The notes under the pieces: generated by a model | Told to the model about the DNA's origin: nothing | The model's database searches: none | Seen by the model: only the letters and a program-made list of their open reading frames with translations | Translations under genes and position numbers: made by a program | DNA from: JAPPHA01 sp963662815 | GTDB lineage: Bacteria > Pseudomonadota > Alphaproteobacteria > Rhodobacterales > Rhodobacteraceae | DNA length: 64,000 nucleotides | Reading direction: 5' to 3' | Assembly: GCA_963662815.2 (NCBI GenBank) | Contig: CAXXWA010000043.1 | Location: forward strand, 1-64,000 | Shown: piece by piece, positions 1 to 11,364 of the stretch | Layout of the letters: the number at the start of each line of letters is the position of its first letter | Numbering within the stretch: the first letter of the stretch is position 1

Positions 1-97
1 TGATGGCGGAAGCCCAACGCATCGCGCCGGTTCGCCTGCCCGCCTGCGTCCGCACGTCGCGCCGCGCCCGTGCGGAGAAGGCCGATCGGAGTTCCGC
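1..97. other. Upstream flank of soxD
   Basis: No gene can be assigned. In sarcosine oxidase operons soxB (beta subunit) normally ends just before soxD, so soxB probably lies to the left of the window. Frame 1 is closed by the first codon (TGA). A frame-3 reading ends in a TGA that overlaps the soxD start, but its residues do not resemble the SoxB C-terminus. Confidence 0.4.
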
Positions 98-418
98 ATG
101 CTGATCCTCACCTGCCCCTGCTGCGGCCGCGATGCCGACGAGACGGAACTCGTGAACGGAGGCGAAGCCCACATCAAGCGTCAGGGACCCGGTTCCACGG
201 ACGCGGAATTCGAACTCTACATGTTTCACCGGCACAATCCCGCAGGCGTCCATTTCGAACGCTGGCGCCATGTCTTCGGATGCGGGAAATGGTTCCACGC
301 GGCGCGGTGCACCCGCACGCTCGAAGTCTTCGGGACCTACCCCGCGCAAACCCTGAAACCACCCAAGTGGATCAAGGACAGAATCCGCAAGAAGCGCCCG
401 GAATGGACCGGCCCATGA
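98..418 (+). CDS. soxD: Sarcosine oxidase, delta subunit
   Basis: This is the small zinc-binding subunit of heterotetrameric sarcosine oxidase, which oxidatively demethylates sarcosine to glycine and passes the methyl group to tetrahydrofolate. The 106-residue product opens with the family hallmark CPCCG (residues 7-11), then GGEAH and a FERWRHVFGCGKWFHAARC stretch supplying the other zinc cysteines and histidines. The length is usual for the family (about 90-110). The stop overlaps the soxA start (ATGA), which implies translational coupling. The reading frame is open further upstream, but the CPCCG-containing start is the conserved one. Confidence 0.95.
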   Translation: MLILTCPCCGRDADETELVNGGEAHIKRQGPGSTDAEFELYMFHRHNPAGVHFERWRHVFGCGKWFHAARCTRTLEVFGTYPAQTLKPPKWIKDRIRKKRPEWTGP

Positions 419-3400
419 GCACTCGCATCCGGGAAGGCGGAAGGCTGATCGACCGTTCACGACCGGTCGGGTTTTTCTGGAACAACCGCGCCATGTCGGG
501 CTTCGCCGGCGATACCCTCGCTTCCGCCCTCCTCGCCAATGGACAGACACTCGTCGGCAGGTCGTTCAAATACCACCGTCCCCGCGGTATCGTGACGTCC
601 GGACCGGAGGAGCCCAACGCCCTGGCGGGCATCGGCGCGGGCGGCCGTTTCGAGCCGAACCAGCGCGCCACCACGGTTGAACTCTACGAGGGCCTCCGCG
701 CCAAGAGCCAGAACCACTGGCCGAGCCTCGAGTTCGACATCGGCGCCATGAATGGACTTGCGGGACGATTCTTCCCGGCGGGATTCTACTACAAGACTTT
801 CATGAGCCCCCGCCCTGCGTGGAAGCACGTCTTCGAACCGGTGATTCGGCGCGCGGCGGGCCTCGGAACGGCACCCGCCGCGCCGGACCCTGACTGCTAC
901 GAACATTACCATGCGCATGCCGACGTGCTGGTTGTCGGCGGAGGCATCGCAGGAATCCTAGCCGCGGACGCGGCGGCTGCACAAGGCGCGCGCGTTCTTC
1001 TGGTCGAGCAGGCACCGCACTTCGGCGGGCGGTCGGCAACGGACGGCGCGACCATGGACGGGCGTCCCGCCGCGGATTGGATCGACGAGAGCACAGACGC
1101 CCTCCGTCGGAGGGATGGGGTCTGCATACTCAATCGCACGACATGCATCGGCGTCTACGATCACGGCCACGTCCTGGCGTGCGAGAGGTTGACGGATCAT
1201 TTGCCAAGAAAGGGCGGCCCAAGACAGCGCCTGTGGCGAATCCGCGCCCGGCGCATCGTCATGGCGACGGGCGCAATAGAACGTCCGCTCGCATTCGCGC
1301 GCAATGACGTTCCCGGCGCGATGCTTGCATCCGCGGTCAGGGACTATGTCACGAACTTCGGCGTCTCCGTCGGCGACCGCACGGTCGTGGTCACCAACAA
1401 TGACGATGCGTACCTGACCGCGATCGCCTTGGCGCGAACCGGCCTGACGGTCCCGGCGATCATCGACGCTCGCCGGAACGAGGGCGGAGAACTGGCCGAA
1501 GCTGCGGCCAGCGAGGGGCTTCGCGTACTCCGGGGCATGGCGGTATCGAAGATCGGCGGCGGACGGCGCGTCCGAAGCGTCGCCGTCTGCACGCAGGTCG
1601 GCGAGGGCACGCCTCTGGAAACGATTCCATGCGACGCGGTCGCCATGTCGGGCGGATGGTCGCCCGCCGTGCACCTGTGGTCGCATTGCGGCGGAAAGCT
1701 CCTTTGGGATGACGTGCTGCTGTGCTTCCGGCCCGACATCGCCCGTCCGCCGACGGGAAGCGACGGAGAGGGAAACATGATTCCCGCCGGCGCCGCGAAC
1801 GGACGCTGGGGCGTTGCCGAAATACTGGAGGACGCCGAATCCGCCGGCGCCGCGGCGGCCAGGCAGGCGGGCCGCAGGCGCAGGCGCACCCGCAGATCGG
1901 TTCCGGCCGCGGAACCGGCGGCAGAAGGAAGAACCGAACCGGCATGGCTCATGCCCGAAGGCGCCGCGATGTCGCTCAGGGCCGCAGCGTTCCTCGACTT
2001 CCAGAACGACGTGAAGGTATCCGACATCGAGCTTGCCGCGCAGGAGGGATTCCTGTCCGTGGAACACGCCAAGCGATACACGACGCTCGGCATGGCGACG
2101 GATCAGGGCAAGCTGTCCAACATCAACGGTCTCGCCGTGCTCGCGGGTTGCAGGAATTCCGAGATTCCCGAGGTGGGCACGACAACGTTTCGCCCGCCCT
2201 ACACGCCTGTCAGCTTTGGCGCGGTCGCCGGGGAGGCGCACGGCACCCTGTTCAAGCCGATGCGCGAAACGCCGATGCATCAGTGGCACGAGGATAACGG
2301 CGCATACTGGGAACCCGTGGCCGACTGGAGGCGCCCCTATTGCTACCTGCGGCCGGACGAGAGCGTCGAGGCCGCCGTGAACCGGGAAATCCTGAACACC
2401 CGCAACCGCGTCGGAGTGCTCGACGCGTCCACCCTCGGCAAGATTCTCGTGGCCGGGGCGGATGCCGGCCGTTTCCTCGACATGCTCTATACCGGCATGA
2501 TGTCGACGCTCGCTGTCGGCAGGTGCCGCTACGGACTGCTGTGCAACGAAAACGGTTTCCTGTCCGACGACGGGGTCGTGGCGCGTCTTGGCGACGACAG
2601 CTTCCTTTGTCACACGACTTCCGGCGGGTCGGACAGGATACATGCCTGGATGGAGGAATGGCTGCAGACCGAATGGTGGAACTGGAAGGTCTACGCAGTC
2701 AACATGACCGAGCAGTATGCGCAGGTGGGCATTGTCGGCCCCGGGGCAAGGACAGTGATGGAGCGGCTTGGCGGCATGGACGTCTCGGAAGACGCGCTGC
2801 CGTTCATGTCCTTTGCCGACGGACGCCTCGCCGGGATTCCTGCCCGCGTCTTCCGGATATCGTTTTCAGGGGAACTGAGTTACGAAGTCGCGGTCCCTGC
2901 AAGGGACGGCCTTGCATTCTGGCAGCGGGTGCTCGATGCCGGAGACGACGAAGGCATTCAGCCCTACGGCACCGAGGCGCTCCATGTCATGCGCGCCGAG
3001 AAGGGCTTCATCATGATCGGTGACGAGACCGACGGCACGGTCACGCCGCAGGACCTTGGTCTCGATTGGGCGATCTCGCGAAAGAAGGATGACTTTCTTG
3101 GCAAGCGCGCGCAGTCGCGACCGTATCTGTCCCGGCCTGACAGATGGAAGCTCGTCGGCATAAGCACGGAGGACCCGCAAGTCGTCCTTCCGGACGGCGC
3201 CCTCGCAACAGACGGCACGCGGCGACCGGACGGGACCCTGAACACGATCGGTCGGATCACGTCGAGCTACCGGTCTCCCACGCTAGGCAGATCGATCGCG
3301 CTTGCCCTGGTTGAACGAGGACCGGAACGAACCGGTGAACTGCTGGACTTCCGCCTGTCCGGCGGCACGACCGAAAAGGCGCGCGTCGTGAGCCCGCGGT

Positions 3401-3435
3401 TCCTAGACGAGGCTGGAAGGACGGGCAATGCCTGA
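415..3435 (+). CDS. soxA: Sarcosine oxidase, alpha subunit
   Basis: Large catalytic subunit of sarcosine oxidase, 1006 residues, the usual family size. The N-terminal 2Fe-2S-like/NAD-binding part carries the TLASALLANG and SFKYHRPRG region. A Rossmann nucleotide-binding motif follows (VVGGGIAGILAADAAA, about residues 163-178). The C-terminal third is an aminomethyltransferase (GcvT-like) folate domain with GTEALHVMRAEKGFIMIG and ISRKKDDFLGKR. The start at 415 overlaps the soxD stop; the long upstream extension of the open frame lies inside soxD and is not used. It overlaps soxG by 8 bases. The product is cytoplasmic and feeds one-carbon units into the folate pool. Confidence 0.96.
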   Translation: MSTRIREGGRLIDRSRPVGFFWNNRAMSGFAGDTLASALLANGQTLVGRSFKYHRPRGIVTSGPEEPNALAGIGAGGRFEPNQRATTVELYEGLRAKSQNHWPSLEFDIGAMNGLAGRFFPAGFYYKTFMSPRPAWKHVFEPVIRRAAGLGTAPAAPDPDCYEHYHAHADVLVVGGGIAGILAADAAAAQGARVLLVEQAPHFGGRSATDGATMDGRPAADWIDESTDALRRRDGVCILNRTTCIGVYDHGHVLACERLTDHLPRKGGPRQRLWRIRARRIVMATGAIERPLAFARNDVPGAMLASAVRDYVTNFGVSVGDRTVVVTNNDDAYLTAIALARTGLTVPAIIDARRNEGGELAEAAASEGLRVLRGMAVSKIGGGRRVRSVAVCTQVGEGTPLETIPCDAVAMSGGWSPAVHLWSHCGGKLLWDDVLLCFRPDIARPPTGSDGEGNMIPAGAANGRWGVAEILEDAESAGAAAARQAGRRRRRTRRSVPAAEPAAEGRTEPAWLMPEGAAMSLRAAAFLDFQNDVKVSDIELAAQEGFLSVEHAKRYTTLGMATDQGKLSNINGLAVLAGCRNSEIPEVGTTTFRPPYTPVSFGAVAGEAHGTLFKPMRETPMHQWHEDNGAYWEPVADWRRPYCYLRPDESVEAAVNREILNTRNRVGVLDASTLGKILVAGADAGRFLDMLYTGMMSTLAVGRCRYGLLCNENGFLSDDGVVARLGDDSFLCHTTSGGSDRIHAWMEEWLQTEWWNWKVYAVNMTEQYAQVGIVGPGARTVMERLGGMDVSEDALPFMSFADGRLAGIPARVFRISFSGELSYEVAVPARDGLAFWQRVLDAGDDEGIQPYGTEALHVMRAEKGFIMIGDETDGTVTPQDLGLDWAISRKKDDFLGKRAQSRPYLSRPDRWKLVGISTEDPQVVLPDGALATDGTRRPDGTLNTIGRITSSYRSPTLGRSIALALVERGPERTGELLDFRLSGGTTEKARVVSPRFLDEAGRTGNA

Positions 3436-3974
3436 CTCTGGAAGCCGACAGGCGGCATGCGTCAGCATTGCCGAGCCCTTGGGCATGATCACTGTTCGCG
3501 GCGATCTCGAATCGGAGGCCCTCTCCGCCGCAGTCCGCGACGTCACCGGCCTCGAAATTCCGGCAACCCGCACCATCCATACGGCTGCCGAGGCATCGGT
3601 TGCCTGGATGTCGCCGGATGAGCTGCTGCTCGTGACCGAGCGCGATGGCCGTCGAGGCGATGCTCGACGAACTCCGAAAGCGCTTGAAAGGCGAACACCT
3701 GCTTCTAGCAGACGTTTCCGATGCGCGCGTGGCGTTCACGGTGACCGGTCCGTCCGCGAGGGAAGTCCTCGCAAAGGGCACTCCTGTCGATCTCGCACCC
3801 GGGAAATTCGAACCCGGCGTTTTCTGCCGCACCCGCATCGGTCAGGTTCCCGTCGCATTCTGGATGACGGAAGACTCCGAATTCAGGCTCCTGTGCTTCC
3901 GGTCTTTAGAGCGCTTCGTGCACCGCTGGCTCGCGACCGCAGCCGATTCCGGGAGCTTTCCCCGATTCCTGTAA
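3428..3974 (+). pseudogene. soxG: Sarcosine oxidase, gamma subunit (frameshifted)
   Basis: The start codon overlaps the end of soxA, as expected for soxG. Residues up to about 71 (SVAWMSPDELLLVTERD) read in one frame. The continuation (AMLDELRKRLKGEHLLLADVSDARVAF, then TVTGPSAREVLAKG and the C-terminus PRFL) reads in the +1 frame from about 3640. The total span is 547 nt, one base more than a multiple of three, so a single-base insertion near 3635-3650 explains the break. The joined product of about 181 residues is normal SoxG length. Without SoxG the tetramer would be incomplete, so this is either a recent lesion or a sequencing error. Confidence 0.85.
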
Positions 3975-4561
3975 CGGGTTCGACGACATGCTTGCGCGTT
4001 TGGCGATGCGGTCCGGATTCCGCTTTCGACAAGGCGAGAGAGCAGTGGCGGTTCGGAACATTGCCTCGCTTTGGCTGCGGAACGTTGATGAATGTTCACG
4101 CCGAGGCGCAGTCGTCGTCCGGCCGTTCCCGCGAAAAACCGTTTTTCGGACTGGCCCTGCAATGTTCGGCCAGCAGGTAGCTTTGGAGTTTGAGGACAAG
4201 CCCATACCCGTTCGCTTCAAGCGGACGCCGGGCGCGGACGAGGTTCCGGAACCATGCAACCCCGAGTCGTGTCAGCAACGGGTCCGGATGCCGGAAGCGT
4301 CGGGCCCGGTCCGGCATGTTGTCAAGGGAAGCTCCTGCGGCTGGCTCCCGCTGCGGATGCGACGGAGACCCGGTCCCGTGACCCGATCGGGCCGGCTGCC
4401 CTCGTCGGACCGCGGCCGCGGCAGCACCGCCGGCGGCCAGCCACTTGAGCGGGTCGCCGGAGGACCAGCCGGCAGTTCAAAGCCTGCGGCACGGAAAGCG
4501 GCAAGGAGGCGTCTGCGGAGAGGCGCGGTCAGGCGCAGAGCTCGACTGCCGACCGGTTGGA
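3975..4561. other. Intergenic stretch, nothing recognised
   Basis: About 590 bases between soxG and the convergent GNAT-nitroreductase gene. Several open frames exist on both strands because of the high GC content, but none has a ribosome site with a family-like sequence. No terminator hairpin with a T-tract was found. It may be decayed coding DNA. Confidence 0.5.
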
Positions 4562-5995
<1,434 letters not shown>

Positions 5996-6024
5996 GGTCG
6001 AAAGTCATGTCCCCGGCGCGGAAC

Positions 6025-7815
6025 TCATCCGTCCCGAGGCAAGATTCTGAGGCCGAGTTCGCGAAGCTGCTCGCCCGTCGGCTCGCTCGGACCGCCCATC
6101 ATCAGGTCTTCCGCGCGCTGATTCATCGGAAACATGATCACTTCCCGTATGGATGACTCGCCGGCCAGGAGCATGACGAGCCGGTCGATTCCGACGGCGC
6201 AGCCGCCGTGCGGCGGCGCACCGTAGGCAAACGCGCGGAGCAAGCCGCCGAATCGGGCCTCAACCTCGTCCGGGCCGTAGCCGGCAACGTCGAACGCCCG
6301 CAGCATGATGTCCCGACGGTGATTGCGAATGGCGCCCGAAACAAGCTCGCAGCCATTGCACACGAGGTCGTACTGGTAGCCCAGCACGTCCAGCGGGTCC
6401 GAACCTTCGAGCGCCGCGAGCCCTCCCTGCGGCATGGAGAACGGGTTGTGACTGAAGTCGATCCTTCCGGTCGTCTCGTCCGGTTCGTACATCGGGAAGT
6501 CGACGATCCAGCAGAGCTCGAAGCGCTCCCGGTCCACAAGGCCTAGCTCCTCGCCGATGACGTCCCTCGCCCTGGCCGCCACCGCTTCGAAGGACGCGGG
6601 CTTCCCCCCGAGGAAAAACGCCGCGTCCCCTTCCCCGAGGCCCAGCCGGTTCCGTATCGCCTCGGTCCTCTCGGGACCGATGTTCCGCGCGAGCGGGCCG
6701 GCACCCTCAAGGCTGCCGGAACCGTCAGTCGCGGGCCGCCAGAAGATGTAGCCCATTCCGGGAAGACCCTCCTTGCGGGCAAAGGAATCCATCCTGTCGC
6801 AGAATCGCCGCGAACCGCCTCCGGGCGCCGGGATCGCGCGGATTTCGGTACCTGGCTTCTCGAGAAGAGATGCGAATACCCGGAACCCGGATTCGGCGAA
6901 GTGCTCCGAAACATCCTGCATGCGGATCGGATTGCGCAAGTCGGGCCTGTCCGTCCCGTACCAGCGCAGCGAATCGCGGAAGGTCATGTGCGGCACCCTG
7001 TCCGTGACCGGCCGGCCGCCGCTGAATTCCGAGAACGTTTCCAGCATGACCGGCTCGATCGCGTCGAACACGTCCTGCTGCGTGACGAAGCTCATTTCCA
7101 TGTCGAGCTGATAGAAGTCGGTCGGAGAGCGGTCGGCCCGCGGATCCTCGTCGCGAAAGCAGGGAGCGATCTGGAAGTACTTGTCGAAACCCGCGACCAT
7201 GATCAACTGCTTGAAGAGTTGCGGCGCCTGCGGCAGGGCATAGAACTTTCCTGGGTGGAGCCGCGACGGCACCAGGAAGTCGCGCGCACCTTCGGGCGAC
7301 GACGTGGCGATGATGGGGGTCTGGAATTCGTTGAATCCCGCCGCCTCCATTTTGGACCTGAGCGCCGAGATGACGCGCGATCTCAGCATCATGTTGCGGT
7401 GCAGCCGCGTGCGCCGAAGGTCCAGGAAACGGTACCTGAGTCGAGTTTCCTCCGGGTAGTCCTGATCCCCGAACACTGGCAGCGGCAACTCCTCCGATTC
7501 GCTCAGCACCCGCAGATCCCGAATGTAGACCTCGACTTCACCTGTGGAGAGCTTCGGGTTCACGAGTTCCGGATCCCGCGCACGGACTTCTCCGTCAACG
7601 CGGACAACCCATTCCGAGCGAAGTTTCTCGACCTCCGAGAACACCGGGCTGTCAGGGTCCGCGAGAACTTGGGTCACGCCGTAATGATCCCTGAGATCGA
7701 CGAAAAGGACGCCGCCATGGTCGCGGACGCGCTGCACCCAGCCGGACAACCGGACGACCTTCCCGACATCATGTGTGCGCAGTTCCGAACAATCGTGCGT
7801 GCGATATGCGTGCAT
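6025..7815 (-). CDS. aspS: Aspartyl-tRNA synthetase (probably Asp/Asn non-discriminating)
   Basis: Charges tRNA-Asp in the cytoplasm. The 596-residue protein has an N-terminal OB-fold anticodon-binding domain (GWVQRVRDHGGVLFVDLRD), class II motif 1 region (EFQTPIIATSSPEGARDF), motif 2 (FRDEDPRADRSPTDFYQLDMEMSF, residues about 217-240), a bacterial GAD insertion, and motif 3 (GIDRLVMLL). Residue 33 is His in the R-x-R-D-H-G-G loop, where discriminating enzymes such as that of E. coli have Leu. In studied bacteria this His goes with non-discriminating AspRS that also makes Asp-tRNA(Asn) for GatCAB amidation; its application here is inference. Divergent from carB. Confidence 0.96.
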   Translation of the reverse strand: MHAYRTHDCSELRTHDVGKVVRLSGWVQRVRDHGGVLFVDLRDHYGVTQVLADPDSPVFSEVEKLRSEWVVRVDGEVRARDPELVNPKLSTGEVEVYIRDLRVLSESEELPLPVFGDQDYPEETRLRYRFLDLRRTRLHRNMMLRSRVISALRSKMEAAGFNEFQTPIIATSSPEGARDFLVPSRLHPGKFYALPQAPQLFKQLIMVAGFDKYFQIAPCFRDEDPRADRSPTDFYQLDMEMSFVTQQDVFDAIEPVMLETFSEFSGGRPVTDRVPHMTFRDSLRWYGTDRPDLRNPIRMQDVSEHFAESGFRVFASLLEKPGTEIRAIPAPGGGSRRFCDRMDSFARKEGLPGMGYIFWRPATDGSGSLEGAGPLARNIGPERTEAIRNRLGLGEGDAAFFLGGKPASFEAVAARARDVIGEELGLVDRERFELCWIVDFPMYEPDETTGRIDFSHNPFSMPQGGLAALEGSDPLDVLGYQYDLVCNGCELVSGAIRNHRRDIMLRAFDVAGYGPDEVEARFGGLLRAFAYGAPPHGGCAVGIDRLVMLLAGESSIREVIMFPMNQRAEDLMMGGPSEPTGEQLRELGLRILPRDG

Positions 7816-7955
7816 GGTTTCTTTCGTTCTCCGGGGTTTGTTTGCGCGGATTCATTCCCTTGCGTCGTCAATGTCAATAGCTGCCGCCGCACGGCGGACA
7901 GAATGCTTGAGGGGCATTTCGGGCGTAATGGGCCGTCGCGGGTCGATGCCGGAAC

Positions 7956-7983
7956 TTGAACAGTGGCGGGATACGTCTATAAG
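7956..7983 (+). promoter_or_regulatory. Sigma-70-type promoter upstream of carB
   Basis: TTGAAC (7956-7961) and TATAAG (7978-7983) are separated by 16 bases, and the carB start lies about 50 bases downstream. It sits in the 217-base gap between the divergent aspS and carB genes. Confidence 0.55.
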
Positions 7984-8032
7984 CGTCGGGAATTTGCCGC
8001 CCTTCCCGGATGAACCGCGGAACGATTCCCCC

Positions 8033-11000
8033 ATGCCGAAACGAACCGACATTTCATCGATCATGGTCATCGGCGCTGGTCCGATCGTAATCGGTCAGGC
8101 GTGCGAATTCGACTACTCGGGAACGCAGGCCTGCAAGGCCCTTCGCGAAGAGGGATACAGGCTGGTCCTGCTGAATTCGAACCCGGCGACGATCATGACG
8201 GATCCCGATCTCGCGGATGCGACGTACGTCGAACCCGTCACCGCGGACACCGTCGAGAAAATCATCGAAATTGAGCGCCCCGACGCGCTGCTTCCGACGA
8301 TGGGCGGACAGACTGGCCTCAACACGGCGCTCGAGGTCGACAACCGCGGTGTCCTCGCAAGGTACGGAGTCGAGCTCATCGGCGCAAAGCGCGACGCGAT
8401 CGTGAAGGCCGAGGACCGCGAGCAGTTCCGCAATGCGATGCAGCGGATCGGCATCGAGAGCCCGCGCGCCGCGATCGCTCATTCCATTGAAGAGGCGATG
8501 GACGCGATCGGCGTCATCGGACTTCCGGCAATCGTCCGTCCCGCGTTCACGCTCGGCGGGACCGGCGGCGGGGTCGCCTACAATCGCAGCGACTACGCGA
8601 ACGTCTGCCGCGCCGGGCTGAAGGCGTCGCCTGCAGGTCAGATCCTCATCGACGAGAGCCTGCACGGCTGGAAGGAATACGAAATGGAGGTGGTTCGCGA
8701 TTCCGCGGACAACGCCATCATCGTGTGTTCCATCGAGAACGTGGACCCGATGGGTGTCCACACCGGCGACAGCATCACCGTCGCACCCGCGCTGACGCTG
8801 ACCGACAAGGAGTACCAGCGCATGCGCAGCCTCTCGATCCAGGTGCTGCGCGAGATCGGCGTCGAGACAGGAGGCTCGAACGTTCAGTGGGCTGTCCATC
8901 CGGAAACCGGGCGGATGGTCATCATCGAGATGAATCCGCGCGTGTCCCGATCCTCCGCCCTCGCCTCGAAGGCGACGGGATTTCCGATCGCGAAGATCGC
9001 GGCGAAGCTCGCTGTCGGATTCACGCTGGACGAGCTGGACAACGACATCACGAAGGTGACGCCCGCATCCTTCGAGCCCACAATCGACTTCGTCGTCACC
9101 AAGATTCCCCGGTTCGCGTTCGAGAAGTTTCCGACGTCCGAGCCGGTCCTTACGACTGCCATGAAGTCGGTCGGAGAAGTCATGGCCGTGGGGCGGACCA
9201 TACACGAGAGCATGCAGAAGGCGCTTGCCTCGACGGAGGCGGGGCTGACCGGATTCGACGAGATCGAGATCGAAGGCGCGCAGGAAAAGTCATCCGTGAT
9301 CAAGGCCGTATCGGCCCAGACTCCCGACCGCCTCCGGCTCATCGCACAGGCAATGCGCCACGGGTTGAGCGACGACGAAATCCGCGACGCAACCTCCTTC
9401 GACTTGTGGTTTCTGGCGAGGATACGGGAAATCGTCGACGCCGAGTCCGGAATCCGGTCCGCCGGGCTTCCCGGATCCGCCTCAGGGTTGCGCGGGCTCA
9501 AGGCGCTGGGATTCACCGATGCGCGCCTCGCCAAGCTCACCGGCGAGACGGAGTCTTCGGTTCGCCGACACAGGCGGTCGCGCGGCGTCGAGGCTGTCTA
9601 CAAGCGAATCGACACCTGCGCCGCGGAGTTCGAAGCGCAGACGCCGTACATGTACTCGACCTACGAAACTCCGGTCATGGGGAACCCGGAGTGCGAAGCC
9701 CGTCCGTCCGCGCGCAGGAAGATTGCTATTCTCGGCGGCGGACCGATCAGGATCGGACAGGGCATAGAATTCGACTACTGCTGCTGCCACGCCTGTTTCG
9801 CACTTTCCGAAGCCGGGTACGAAACGATCATGATCAACTGCAACCCGGAAACCGTAAGCACGGACTACGACACATCGGACCGCCTTTACTTCGAACCCCT
9901 GACGCTCGAACACGTGCTCGAGATTCTCCGCACCGAGCAGCGCAGGGGGACGCTGGTCGGCGTCATTGTGCAGTTCGGAGGCCAGACGCCGCTCAAACTC
10001 GCCCGGTCCCTGGCCCGGGACGGCATTCCGATTCTCGGAACCTCGCCCGATGCGATCGATCTCGCGGAGGACCGGGAAAGGTTTCAGCGCCTGCTCGCCG
10101 ACACCGGGCTCAGGCAGCCGGACAACTGCATTGCCCGTTCGCGCGCCGAAGCGATCGCCGGCGCGCGGAACATCGGCTATCCGCTCGTAATTCGCCCCTC
10201 GTACGTGCTCGGCGGCCGCGCGATGGAAATCGTCCGAGATGACGATCAGCTGGAGCGATACATTTCCGAAGCCGTGGTCGCGAGTGGAGACAGCCCGGTT
10301 CTTCTTGACAGCTACCTCTCCAACGCGGTGGAGGTCGATGTCGACGCGCTCAGCGACGGGAAGGACGTGCATGTCGCGGGCGTCATGCAGCACATCGAGG
10401 AAGCGGGAATACACTCCGGAGACAGCGCCTGTTCCCTGCCGCCGCACACTCTTGATTCGGGGACGGTCTCAGAACTCAAGCGGCAGACGGCGGTGCTGGC
10501 GCGCGCACTCGACGTGGTCGGGCTCATGAACGTGCAGTTTGCCGTTCAGGACAGCGACATTTTCGTACTCGAGGTCAACCCGAGGGCATCCAGAACGGTG
10601 CCCTTCGTGGCCAAGGCGGTGGGATCGCCGATCGCAGCGGTCGCAGCGCGCGTCATGGCTGGGGAACCGCTGGACAGCTTCAGGCTGCGTTCGCCGGACG
10701 TGGCGCACTTTGCCGTCAAGGAGGCGGTGCTCCCGTTCAACCGCTTCCCCGGGGTCGACCCGATCCTCGGACCGGAAATGCGCTCCACCGGCGAGGTCAT
10801 GGGGCTCGACCGGAGCTTTGCGCGAGCCTTTATGAAAGCCCAGATCGGCGCCGGATCACCGCTGCCGAGCGAGGGAAGCGTCTTCATTTCGATTCGCGAC
10901 AGCGACAAGACTCCCAGGGTGGTCGACGCCGCTCGAATCTTGCACGGCCTCGGTTTCGACATGGTGGCGACAACAGGAACAGCGGCCTTTCTCGGCGGGG

Positions 11001-11263
11001 CGGGCATTCGCTGCCAGAAGGTCAAGAAGGTAAGCGAGGGCAAGCCGAACATCACGGACTGGATGAAGGACGGCAGGATCGATCTCGTAATGAACACGAG
11101 CGACGGCCGGCAGGCGGTGCGCGACAGCCGCTCGCTGCGCGCCCTGGCGCTATCCGAGGGCATTCCGTACTTCACGACGGCTGCGGCAGCCCATGCCGTG
11201 GCACTCGCCATGCGAAACCGGCTGGAAGGAGAATTGTCGGTCAGGGCGCTGCAGGACTACTGA
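8033..11263 (+). CDS. carB: Carbamoyl-phosphate synthase, large subunit
   Basis: Makes carbamoyl phosphate from bicarbonate, ATP and ammonia supplied by CarA, for pyrimidine and arginine synthesis. From the ATG at 8033 the product has 1076 residues, normal for CarB. It shows the two homologous halves: VIGAGPIVIGQACEFDYSG at the N-terminus and ILGGGPIRIGQGIEFDYCC about residue 563, each with an ATP-grasp domain. The C-terminal MGS-like allosteric domain begins near residue 945 (SVFISIRDSDK). Upstream in-frame codons cover the promoter and lack similarity, so the MPKRTDISS start was chosen. carA is not adjacent in this window. Confidence 0.96.
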   Translation: MPKRTDISSIMVIGAGPIVIGQACEFDYSGTQACKALREEGYRLVLLNSNPATIMTDPDLADATYVEPVTADTVEKIIEIERPDALLPTMGGQTGLNTALEVDNRGVLARYGVELIGAKRDAIVKAEDREQFRNAMQRIGIESPRAAIAHSIEEAMDAIGVIGLPAIVRPAFTLGGTGGGVAYNRSDYANVCRAGLKASPAGQILIDESLHGWKEYEMEVVRDSADNAIIVCSIENVDPMGVHTGDSITVAPALTLTDKEYQRMRSLSIQVLREIGVETGGSNVQWAVHPETGRMVIIEMNPRVSRSSALASKATGFPIAKIAAKLAVGFTLDELDNDITKVTPASFEPTIDFVVTKIPRFAFEKFPTSEPVLTTAMKSVGEVMAVGRTIHESMQKALASTEAGLTGFDEIEIEGAQEKSSVIKAVSAQTPDRLRLIAQAMRHGLSDDEIRDATSFDLWFLARIREIVDAESGIRSAGLPGSASGLRGLKALGFTDARLAKLTGETESSVRRHRRSRGVEAVYKRIDTCAAEFEAQTPYMYSTYETPVMGNPECEARPSARRKIAILGGGPIRIGQGIEFDYCCCHACFALSEAGYETIMINCNPETVSTDYDTSDRLYFEPLTLEHVLEILRTEQRRGTLVGVIVQFGGQTPLKLARSLARDGIPILGTSPDAIDLAEDRERFQRLLADTGLRQPDNCIARSRAEAIAGARNIGYPLVIRPSYVLGGRAMEIVRDDDQLERYISEAVVASGDSPVLLDSYLSNAVEVDVDALSDGKDVHVAGVMQHIEEAGIHSGDSACSLPPHTLDSGTVSELKRQTAVLARALDVVGLMNVQFAVQDSDIFVLEVNPRASRTVPFVAKAVGSPIAAVAARVMAGEPLDSFRLRSPDVAHFAVKEAVLPFNRFPGVDPILGPEMRSTGEVMGLDRSFARAFMKAQIGAGSPLPSEGSVFISIRDSDKTPRVVDAARILHGLGFDMVATTGTAAFLGGAGIRCQKVKKVSEGKPNITDWMKDGRIDLVMNTSDGRQAVRDSRSLRALALSEGIPYFTTAAAAHAVALAMRNRLEGELSVRALQDY

Positions 11264-11364
11264 CGCGTCGCTCGCGAAACGGCGGCGGACGGCCGTCAGA
11301 ACGGAGTTGATCGCAGCAGGTGAGATCGTATACTCGGAGCGTCCTGTTCTTGGCCAGCGCGAAC

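Noticed and set aside
958..2643. 561-codon minus-strand frame opposite soxA
   Set aside because: Antisense of soxA, which has clear motifs along its entire length.
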